Under the pieces are notes generated by a model. That model had not been told where the DNA came from. It searched no databases and worked only from the letters and a program-made list of their open reading frames with translations. This document shows positions 1-5,794 of a stretch of DNA of 6,855 bases, in pieces. Within the stretch, counting starts at the first letter, position 1. Each line of letters opens with the position of its first letter. Source of the stretch: Desulfobacula sp. (GTDB lineage: Bacteria > Desulfobacterota > Desulfobacteria > Desulfobacterales > Desulfobacteraceae); assembly GCA_029940235.1 (NCBI GenBank), contig JAOZRI010000125.1, forward strand, positions 1 through 6,855, written 5' to 3'. The position numbers and the translations under genes were made by a program.

Positions 1-45
1 TTCTACCGTGTCGAGGTAGCACTCTACCAACTGAGTTACGCGCCT
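1..45 (-). tRNA. tRNA-Val (GAC), 5' part only, cut by window edge
   Basis: The minus strand from 45 down to 1 reads as tRNA nucleotides 1-45. Visible are the 5' acceptor strand AGGCGCG, T8-A9, a D arm with stem ACTC/GAGT and loop AGTTGGTA (G18-G19 present, no loop insertions), G26, and a perfect 5-bp anticodon stem CTACC/GGTAG closing the 7-nt loop TCGACAC. With linear numbering, nucleotides 34-36 are GAC (plus positions 10-12), which reads valine codons GUC and GUU. The variable loop, T arm and 3' acceptor strand lie outside the window, so acceptor pairing and the 3' end cannot be checked. Odd point: nucleotide 33 is C rather than the near-universal U. The gene follows the htpG operon on the same strand and appears to have its own promoter just upstream. 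Confidence 0.88.
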
Positions 46-58
46 TTAATTTTCTATT

Positions 59-87
59 TAATTAACAAACACCCTGGTTTGTGTCAA
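59..87 (-). promoter_or_regulatory. candidate promoter for the tRNA-Val gene
   Basis: On the minus strand there is a perfect TTGACA -35 box (plus positions 82-87). It is followed after 17 nt by an AT-rich stretch TAATTA (59-64) that could serve as the -10 box, although it matches TATAAT poorly. Transcription starting 6-8 nt further on would begin about 6 nt before tRNA nucleotide 1, the short leader expected for a tRNA promoter. The perfect -35, the spacing and the position support the call. The weak -10 keeps confidence moderate. Confidence 0.5.
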
Positions 88-100
88 GAAAAACATGCAG

Positions 101-1393
101 TTATTGACTGGTTTCCAAATTTTGTTCCTGGTCTGGGTCCGGGTTTAACTCCATTATTTCCTCAATATCCTGGGAATCATTTTCAGATAATGGGGGCTGT
201 CCTTTTTCGATAAACCTGATATTGATGAAATTATCACTTACATCTGAAATCTCCAGGCCAAAAGATTCAAAGGTTTTGAGCATAATCATATCTGCAAATT
301 GAGCGGCTTTACCTTTGTAGAATACCTGTATAACAGCATAATCCGAGCCCATCTCTCTGGGCTGCATATTTTCAATTCCCGGTATCTGCTTTAATTTCTG
401 TTTTAATGCAATAAATCTTGCCAGAAAATTATCTCCTTGTATATTGACATCAAAGGCATGCTCCTGTCTTAAATTCTGTATCCAGAAAGTGTTGATTTTA
501 TCTATCAAATCTGCTGCTGAGATATCTGCTGCCTTGGAAATTGCAAGAATATTCCCCTCTTGTGCAATCTCGCTTTTTGCCACAGCCTGAACCCTTGATT
601 CAATAACTTTTTCTCCTGTTTCAAGATTATACCCCTGGAGATTAATTTCACTGTTAAAGGTTTTCTCTTCCCCCATGCGGTTTATGGCTTCTGATGAACC
701 TGCTTTGCCAAAGATAATCATATCAGCTTTCATCTCTCTGCCAAGATCTTTGGCAGCTTCAATATCATAAATGGAATCAAAGGTTATATTATAAGAGGAG
801 GGATCAGGACGCTGTTCTCCGGCTCCTGTAATAATAAACTGCTCTTGGCTCATTTTATTGATAATAATTTTTTCTGCAATGGATTGATATGGTATTGGAT
901 TATTCCCCCACCAATATTGGGACAAGAGATCTGTCGGTGTTTTCTCCACGATAAAAAATAGAATCACAGGTTTGTCCTGACTGGTATTAAGAATTTTTGC
1001 ATTGGTCAAAGTTTGCTCAAGCAGTGCAAGATCCACCTTTGATTCAACACCCACAAGATAGTGATTGTTATTTTCAATACCGCCAATGACACGGTATGTA
1101 ATGATATAATCAGATGTATTGGAAAGTATCTGGTCGTAAAAAAAATCAAGATTGGATGCCATAACCTGCCTTGGTACCAGTGCAACAAAAGCATTTTGAA
1201 CTGCTATTTTTAACGCATCTGATACAGCTTTCTGCTTGGCTTTCTGTATATCATGATTGATAATTTTTCTATTGCCTGTGGTCACACCAGTCAATACTTC
1301 AGAACTTCTGGCTGCAAATAATGGCTCAGACATGAATATCATGCAAGTCAATGAAATAATAATACCAATAACTGCCCGTTTTTTATACATCAT
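101..1393 (-). CDS. exported protein with FlgT-like N-terminal domain, function unknown
   Basis: 430 residues. An N-terminal signal peptide is clear: basic MMYKKR, a hydrophobic core at about residues 7-21, then EPLFA with likely signal peptidase I cleavage near A27 or A28. There is no lipobox Cys, so the mature protein is probably periplasmic. Residues 35-75 (TGVTTGNRKIINHD followed by an Ala/Lys-rich helix KAKQKAVSDALKIAVQNA) resemble the N-terminal domain of the FlgT/LPP20 type, which ends near VESKVDLALL at about 117-125. Residues 140-285 look like a middle alpha/beta domain (KPVILFFIVEK; KADMIIFGKAG; GYNLETGEKVIESRV). Residues 313-395 form another alpha/beta segment containing IPGIENMQ. 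The last 30 or so residues are acidic and probably disordered. FlgT in Vibrio is part of the flagellar H-ring, but no flagellar gene is visible here, so a flagellar role should not be assumed. It starts 2 nt after the upstream gene's stop, with GAAAGG 7 nt before the first of two tandem ATGs. It is the last gene of the apparent operon. Confidence 0.85.
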   Translation of the reverse strand: MMYKKRAVIGIIISLTCMIFMSEPLFAARSSEVLTGVTTGNRKIINHDIQKAKQKAVSDALKIAVQNAFVALVPRQVMASNLDFFYDQILSNTSDYIITYRVIGGIENNNHYLVGVESKVDLALLEQTLTNAKILNTSQDKPVILFFIVEKTPTDLLSQYWWGNNPIPYQSIAEKIIINKMSQEQFIITGAGEQRPDPSSYNITFDSIYDIEAAKDLGREMKADMIIFGKAGSSEAINRMGEEKTFNSEINLQGYNLETGEKVIESRVQAVAKSEIAQEGNILAISKAADISAADLIDKINTFWIQNLRQEHAFDVNIQGDNFLARFIALKQKLKQIPGIENMQPREMGSDYAVIQVFYKGKAAQFADMIMLKTFESFGLEISDVSDNFINIRFIEKGQPPLSENDSQDIEEIMELNPDPDQEQNLETSQ

Positions 1394-1395
1394 TC

Positions 1396-2379
1396 TTATA
1401 CCTTTCTCTCAATGGAATAATCGGCAATCTGACATAAAAGTTCTCTGGATTGACCATCATGAAAAATACTTAAACATTCTTTTGCTTTTTTTACATGATC
1501 CAGTGCTTTTTGTTCAGTATATTCAATCCCTTTATATGCATATAATTTCTCTTTTAATTCTTCAAACAGCGCAGGAGAAAAACTTGTTGCTGTTATGACA
1601 TTTTCCATCCATTTTTTATCTTTTAAGGATGCATTGCCAAGACTGTGAATAAGCGGTAATGTGAGTTTGCCTTCCCTAAGATCAGCCCCAGGATTTTTGC
1701 CCAGCTCTTTTGCGCCTGCTGTATAATCTAAAAGATCATCAGCCATTTGAAAAGCCATTCCAAGGTGGAAGCCATACTGTTCCAGGGCATCTGTTTTCTC
1801 TCTGTCAGCCTTGGCAAGGATGGCACCGCTTTTACAGGCGCCCTGGATTAAAACAGCTGTTTTTCTCTTGATAATTTCAAAATACTCTTTTTCACTCAGA
1901 TCAAGTTTACCCTTTTTATCAAGCTGATCAATTTCACCTTCAGACATGTCCCGGGTAATTTTTGCAATGACAGAGATTATATCTGGCTCTTTTGTTTTTG
2001 CTGCAATATCAAGGGCTGTGGCAAGAAGGAAATCTCCGGTTAACACAACCTTTGGAGCTGACCATTTTGTATGGGCAGCTTTTTTACCACGCCTGACAGC
2101 AGCTTCATCCACAACATCATCATGTAAAAGAGTGGCAGCGTGCAGGTATTCAAACAGAACAGAAAATTGGATTTCAAAACCATTATCATAATTGCAGATT
2201 CTGGCACTGTGAATCATTAAAAGAGGCCTTAGCCTCTTGCCGCCGCTGAAAAGAAGGTGGGATGCTATTTTTTTTACAAGTTTCAGATTGGGCTTTAAAT
2301 TATGTTCAAGGGCAATTTCAACTTTTTTAAGATCCGGTGAAACCTGGTCAATAATTTTCTGTTTTAAACCTTTTGTCAT
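1396..2379 (-). CDS. trans-polyprenyl diphosphate synthase (long-chain, octaprenyl/heptaprenyl type)
   Basis: 327 residues, full length for the family. It condenses isopentenyl diphosphate onto an allylic primer to make the prenyl tail of quinones, in the cytosol. Visible motifs are GGKRLRP at 46-52 (diphosphate binding), the first Asp-rich motif DDVVD at 87-91 in LLHDDVVDEAAVRRG, GDFLLA at 115-120, KRKTA at 171-175, the second Asp-rich motif in FQMADDLLDY at 210-219, and KLTLPL at 238-243. The residues four and five before DDVVD are small (T83, A82), as in long-chain enzymes such as IspB, and not the bulky residues of farnesyl or geranylgeranyl synthases. That suggests a C30-C45 product, in an anaerobe most likely for menaquinone; chain length is inference. 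The ATG overlaps the rimO stop in ATGA, and an AGGAG 7 nt upstream lies inside rimO, so translation is probably coupled. Orthology to ispB specifically is not certain, so no symbol is given. Confidence 0.95.
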   Translation of the reverse strand: MTKGLKQKIIDQVSPDLKKVEIALEHNLKPNLKLVKKIASHLLFSGGKRLRPLLMIHSARICNYDNGFEIQFSVLFEYLHAATLLHDDVVDEAAVRRGKKAAHTKWSAPKVVLTGDFLLATALDIAAKTKEPDIISVIAKITRDMSEGEIDQLDKKGKLDLSEKEYFEIIKRKTAVLIQGACKSGAILAKADREKTDALEQYGFHLGMAFQMADDLLDYTAGAKELGKNPGADLREGKLTLPLIHSLGNASLKDKKWMENVITATSFSPALFEELKEKLYAYKGIEYTEQKALDHVKKAKECLSIFHDGQSRELLCQIADYSIERKV

Positions 2380-3722
2380 GCAATCACTCCTGCAATATCA
2401 TATTCAAATGCATCTGTAATTCTTACATTAACAAAGGTATTAATTTCAAGCTCATTTTCATAAATAAATGTTACACCATCTACATCAGGTGCCTGGAACA
2501 TTGTTCTGCCAATGTATACACCCTTTTCTGGATTTTCCTCAATAAGCACCTCAAATGTGGATCCGACATATTGTTCATTTATTGTTTGAGATATATTTGC
2601 CTGGGCCGCCATTATCATATCATGCCTTTTTTCTACAAGATCTTCAGGAACATGATTTTTCAGATTATGGGATTTAAGATCATCTGAATCTGAATATGTA
2701 AACACCCCGAGATGATCAAATTTGACATCTTTGATAAACTGCATCAAACCTTCAAAATCTTCTTCAGATTCACCTGGAAACCCTACAATAATGGTTGTTC
2801 GCAAAACAGCCTGGGTATCAATTTGTCTGATGGTTTTAAAAAGCTCATAAAGACCTTCGTTTGTGTAGGGCCTTCCCATTTTTTTAAGTATGCTGGAAGA
2901 GGCATGCTGGATTGGAACATCATAGTAGGAACAGATATTTTTATTATTTTTCACAGCCTGTATGACAGACTGGGTCAAAGTTTTTGGATGGGTATATAAA
3001 AATCGTATCCAGGCATGGTCAGTATGCATTGTCTCTGCCAGAGATGTTAAAACGTGTGAAAAATCTGTTTTCTGTTTTGATTCTGATTTGTCCTGCAAAT
3101 CCTGACCATAATCTGTTGTGTTTTCAGCAGTGAGAATAATCTCTTTAATGCCGGAATCAATAAGATTTCTGGCTTCTGTACAGATATCTTTTTTTGGCCT
3201 TGAGCGCTGAAATCCTCTGAGTTGAGGAATTATACAATAGGTGCACTTTCTGTTACACCCTTCTGAAACCTTGATATAAGCAAAAAAATCTGAGGTCAGA
3301 TGCCTGGGGGTTGAAAGGTTTTGAAATTCTCTTTTACTGGGATCCGGGAAAATCGTTAAGGTTTTGCTCTGTCTGTTCTCTACTGCTTCAACAATGTTGT
3401 CACAAGCCCCTGTGCCGAGAAATGCATCCACTTCAGGCAGGGAGGATGCAAGATTTTTATCGTCTTTATATCTTTGTGCAAGACATCCTGTGACAATAAG
3501 TTTTTTACATTTTCCTGTTTCCTTGAATTTTGCCATGCCTAAAATTATCTCAACAGCCTCATCCGAGGCTGTTGAGATAAATGTACATGTATTGACAATG
3601 ATAATTTGGGCAAGTTTGGGATCATCTGTCAGGCTGTGGCCTGCTGCCACAAGTCTGCCCAGCATTATTTCGCTGTCAACCTGATTCCTTGAACATCCAA
3701 GGCTTTCAAGGAAAATTATCAT
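2376..3722 (-). CDS. rimO: ribosomal protein S12 methylthiotransferase RimO (radical SAM)
   Basis: 448 residues, a normal length. RimO is a radical SAM enzyme that adds a methylthio group to a conserved Asp of ribosomal protein S12 in the cytosol. The N-terminal UPF0004-type domain carries the three cysteines for the auxiliary Fe-S cluster: C10 ([12 protein letters not shown]), C46 (VNTCTFI) and C80 (VTGCLAQRY). The radical SAM motif is C156-x3-C160-x2-C163 ([18 protein letters not shown]). A TRAM domain follows from about 383. RimO rather than MiaB or MtaB is indicated by [40 protein letters not shown] and the C-terminal [12 protein letters not shown]. The start overlaps the htpG stop in ATGA with AAGG a few nt upstream, and its own stop overlaps the next ATG. 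The coding sequence contains an exceptional perfect hairpin over codons 48-60 and a smaller one over codons 4-13, listed separately. Confidence 0.97.
   Translation of the reverse strand: MIIFLESLGCSRNQVDSEIMLGRLVAAGHSLTDDPKLAQIIIVNTCTFISTASDEAVEIILGMAKFKETGKCKKLIVTGCLAQRYKDDKNLASSLPEVDAFLGTGACDNIVEAVENRQSKTLTIFPDPSKREFQNLSTPRHLTSDFFAYIKVSEGCNRKCTYCIIPQLRGFQRSRPKKDICTEARNLIDSGIKEIILTAENTTDYGQDLQDKSESKQKTDFSHVLTSLAETMHTDHAWIRFLYTHPKTLTQSVIQAVKNNKNICSYYDVPIQHASSSILKKMGRPYTNEGLYELFKTIRQIDTQAVLRTTIIVGFPGESEEDFEGLMQFIKDVKFDHLGVFTYSDSDDLKSHNLKNHVPEDLVEKRHDMIMAAQANISQTINEQYVGSTFEVLIEENPEKGVYIGRTMFQAPDVDGVTFIYENELEINTFVNVRITDAFEYDIAGVIA
3545..3580 (-). repeat. perfect 16-bp inverted repeat (4-nt loop) inside rimO
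   Basis: Plus positions 3545-3560 and 3565-3580 are exact reverse complements, separated by ATCC. In the rimO mRNA this gives a 16-bp stem with loop GGAU, with a GC-rich core (CAGCCTC/GAGGCTG) and AU-rich base pairs at the foot. It covers codons 48 to 60 (F48 to I60), directly after the second cluster cysteine C46. The encoded residues line up with the usual RimO segment without an obvious insertion, so it looks built by codon and residue choice, not by an inserted element. The mRNA after the stem reads TTTTAGG, too few U for a convincing terminator. The inverted repeat itself is certain; a function is not known. Confidence 0.9.
3685..3713 (-). repeat. 9-bp inverted repeat near the rimO start
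   Basis: TTCCTTGAA at 3685-3693 and TTCAAGGAA at 3705-3713 are exact reverse complements with an 11-nt loop. In the mRNA the stem begins 9 nt after the A of the rimO ATG and covers codons 4-13 (F4 to N13, including the cluster ligand C10). It could slow initiation or couple rimO translation to ribosomes arriving from htpG. A stem of this size has a fair likelihood of arising by chance in a window this long, so the structure is real as sequence but its role is speculative. Confidence 0.45.
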
Positions 3723-5641
3723 ATTGCCTTGGTCATCAAATCTCCAAGCTGTTTGGAAAATCTTGCAGGATTATCCAGTTTACCGCCTTCACTTATAACA
3801 GCAATATCAAAAAGAATTTCGCTGTAATCTGTTAATACAGGGTTGGTGGTATCTGTTTCAAAGAGCTCCTTGATTTTGCCCATGACAGGATGGTTTACAT
3901 TGACTTCCATGACCCGTTTCTGATCTGGAGTTTTCTGACCCGAAGCCTTCATGATTTTCTCCATGTATGCACTCATACCATAATCATCGCCGGAGAGACA
4001 GGAGACAGAATCTTTAAGACGGTTGGATACAGTAACATCCTTGACCTTTGCTTCAAGTTTACCCTTGAGAAAAGAGAGAAGTGCTGAATATTCATTTTTC
4101 TTTTCATCATCCACCTTGTCAAGGTCAAGATCACCTTTTTCTGCACTTTTAAGTTTCTTTTCCTTGTATTCAGGCAGAGACTGGGTCACCCATTCATCAA
4201 CGGGATCAATCATCAGGATGACTTCATAATCTCTTGCTTTCAAGGATTCAAGCAAAGGAGAATTCATAAGGGATGTAATGTTTTCTCCGGTAAGATAGTA
4301 AATCTCTTTTTGATCCTCTTTCATGTTCTCGATATATTCATCAAGGGAGATATATTTATCACCTGACTTGGTGGTTTTGTATCTCAAAAGAGCAGCAAGT
4401 CTCTCCTTGTTTTCAAAATCCGTTGGAATACCGGCTTTCAGTGCCTGGCCAAATTCATTGAAAAACTCTTCATATTTCTCTTTTTCCATGCCTTCAAGAA
4501 CACCAAAAATCTGTTTCACAAGATTCTTTTTAATATTTCTAACAAGACGGTCTTCCTGGAGGATCTCACGACTTACATTAAGATTAAGATCAGGAGCATC
4601 CACAACACCCTGGACAAATCCAAGATATTCAGGCAGCAATTCCTTGCAGTCGTCCATTATAAACACACGCTTGCAGTAAAGCTGCATTCCATGTTTTCTT
4701 TCAGGCCTGAACATATCCATGGGAGCCTTGGAAGGCAGATACATCAAGACATCATACTCTGTCACACCCTCAAATTTCTTATGAATGATTTCAAGGGGTT
4801 TGTCCCAGTTATGGCTGATGTGTTTATAAAACTCTTCATGCTCTTCATCTGTGACATCGCCCTTTGCTTTGGACCAGATGGCTTTTCTGGAGTTTAAAGT
4901 CTCATCTTTTTTAACTTTTTGAAATGTATCTCCAATTGGTTTGCCATCTTTATCTTTAATGAGTTCATTTTCAGGAATAGGCTCTGATTTTTCCATATTC
5001 ATGATAACAGGATATGTTACAAAATCAGAATGTTTTTTAACAATATGCTGGATGGTGTATTCCTCTGTAAAATCCTGGTCACCCTCTTCAAGCTCTTTCA
5101 AGAATAAGATAACATCTGTGCCTCTTGTCTCTTTTTCAATCTCCTGAATTGTATATGACCCCTGCCCGTCAGATTCCCATCGGACACCCATTGTTTCACC
5201 TGCAGCCTTTGTATCAATCCTGACCTTGTCTGCAACGATAAAAGAGGAGTAAAAACCCACACCAAACTGACCAATGAGATCTGTTGAAAGGGTGTCTTCT
5301 TTTTTGGAATTTTTCAAGGCCTCCATAAATGCAGCAGTGCCTGACTGGGCAATGGTTCCGATATTGTCATTGACTTCATCAAAAGTCATTCCGATTCCAT
5401 TATCCGAAACCATGAATGTATTGTTTTCCTTATCAATGGTGAGACGGATATTATAATCATTATCATCACTGAATAGATCAGGCTCTGTCTGTTCTTTGAA
5501 TTTTGCTCTGTCAATGGCATCGGAAGCATTGGAAATAAGCTCCCTTACAAAAATCTCCCTGTTAGAATACAGAGAGTTGATAATAAGGTGCAAAAGCTGC
5601 TGCACCTCGGTTTTAAATTTACGTGTTTTTTTTGTTCCCAT
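3719..5641 (-). CDS. htpG: molecular chaperone HtpG (bacterial Hsp90)
   Basis: 640 residues, typical for bacterial Hsp90, which works as a cytosolic ATP-dependent homodimeric chaperone. The N-terminal GHKL ATPase domain shows [10 protein letters not shown] at 33-42 (E34 is the expected catalytic Glu, N38 the Mg-binding Asn), DNGIGM at 80-85, [11 protein letters not shown] at 95-105, and the lid and nucleotide motif [10 protein letters not shown] at 123-132. A charged linker-like stretch lies at about 217-250. The middle domain carries [11 protein letters not shown] at 353-363, with R358 in the position of the ATP-contacting Arg. The C-terminal dimerisation domain runs from about 515 to the end; as in other bacteria there is no MEEVD tail. 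The ATG has a strong AAAGGAG Shine-Dalgarno with 7 nt between AGGAG and the start. It is the first gene of the apparent operon and its TGA overlaps the rimO ATG by 4 nt. No CIRCE element is visible upstream. Confidence 0.98.
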   Translation of the reverse strand: MGTKKTRKFKTEVQQLLHLIINSLYSNREIFVRELISNASDAIDRAKFKEQTEPDLFSDDNDYNIRLTIDKENNTFMVSDNGIGMTFDEVNDNIGTIAQSGTAAFMEALKNSKKEDTLSTDLIGQFGVGFYSSFIVADKVRIDTKAAGETMGVRWESDGQGSYTIQEIEKETRGTDVILFLKELEEGDQDFTEEYTIQHIVKKHSDFVTYPVIMNMEKSEPIPENELIKDKDGKPIGDTFQKVKKDETLNSRKAIWSKAKGDVTDEEHEEFYKHISHNWDKPLEIIHKKFEGVTEYDVLMYLPSKAPMDMFRPERKHGMQLYCKRVFIMDDCKELLPEYLGFVQGVVDAPDLNLNVSREILQEDRLVRNIKKNLVKQIFGVLEGMEKEKYEEFFNEFGQALKAGIPTDFENKERLAALLRYKTTKSGDKYISLDEYIENMKEDQKEIYYLTGENITSLMNSPLLESLKARDYEVILMIDPVDEWVTQSLPEYKEKKLKSAEKGDLDLDKVDDEKKNEYSALLSFLKGKLEAKVKDVTVSNRLKDSVSCLSGDDYGMSAYMEKIMKASGQKTPDQKRVMEVNVNHPVMGKIKELFETDTTNPVLTDYSEILFDIAVISEGGKLDNPARFSKQLGDLMTKAI

Positions 5642-5642
5642 T

Positions 5643-5659
5643 ACTTAACTCCTTTAAGT
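5643..5659 (-). promoter_or_regulatory. hairpin presenting the htpG Shine-Dalgarno in its loop
   Basis: ACTTAA at 5643-5648 pairs perfectly with TTAAGT at 5654-5659. In the mRNA this reads ACUUAA-AGGAG-UUAAGU-A-AUG: a 6-bp, almost all A-U stem whose 5-nt loop is exactly the AGGAG core, one nt before the htpG start codon. Such a weak stem should open easily on warming, so it might modulate initiation, but a loop-exposed Shine-Dalgarno can also be accessible while folded. The inverted repeat is plain; regulation is inferred. Confidence 0.45.
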
Positions 5660-5696
5660 TTTTATTTTTAAAAATTTTTACTGAAAAATTATCTTA

Positions 5697-5736
5697 ATAA
5701 TAATTGTAGCAAAAACCAAAATGTCAAGATATGTCA
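5697..5736 (-). promoter_or_regulatory. candidate htpG operon promoter with direct repeat over the -35
   Basis: On the minus strand a perfect TTGACA (5722-5727) is preceded by C, giving CTTGACA, which is also close to the CTTGAAA of heat-shock sigma-32 promoters. Possible -10 boxes are TACAAT (5703-5708), only 13 nt downstream, AATTAT at a spacing of 16, and TATTAT (5697-5702) at 19. None combines a top match with ideal spacing. ATGTCA occurs twice on the plus strand, at 5721-5726 and 5731-5736, exactly 10 bp apart, overlapping the -35 like a possible regulator site. The implied leader is roughly 50-60 nt and very AT-rich. This is the only substantial intergenic region before htpG, so a promoter here is likely; the exact boxes are uncertain. 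Confidence 0.4.
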
Positions 5737-5794
5737 TGGGAATAAGGTGGCAATTTAAATAATTATTGTCTGTTTTTTTGACCACTCAACAAAA

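Noticed and set aside
65..82. ACAAAC/GTTTGT 6-bp hairpin after the FlgT-like gene, as an intrinsic terminator for the operon
   Set aside because: The stem is short and AT-rich and is not followed by a U-run on the minus strand. It is better explained as the spacer of the tRNA promoter, whose -35 box overlaps its arm by one base.
1532..1545. 14-nt palindrome TTATATGCATATAA, and another (AAAACAGCTGTTTT) at 1852-1865
   Set aside because: Both lie within the polyprenyl synthase gene. Palindromes of this length have a fair chance of occurring in a window this size, and neither coincides with a promoter or junction.
1257..1598. Plus-strand open frame of 113 codons
   Set aside because: It lies antisense across the junction of two well-supported minus-strand genes, its product has no recognisable family, and its composition fits a shadow of AT-rich antisense coding.
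2221..2238. 7-bp hairpin AAGAGGC/GCCTCTT in the polyprenyl synthase gene, and a similar 7-bp one at 738-756 in the FlgT-like gene
   Set aside because: Stems of 7 bp with short loops are expected by chance in this length; they are far weaker than the 16-bp rimO stem.
4323..4679. Plus-strand open frame of 118 codons antisense to htpG
   Set aside because: Fully inside htpG, Ser- and Leu-rich low-complexity product with no domain signal; a shadow of the conserved chaperone reading frame.
5642..5794. CIRCE or other classical heat-shock operator upstream of htpG
   Set aside because: No TTAGCACTC-N9-GAGTGCTAA-like inverted repeat is present in the intergenic region.
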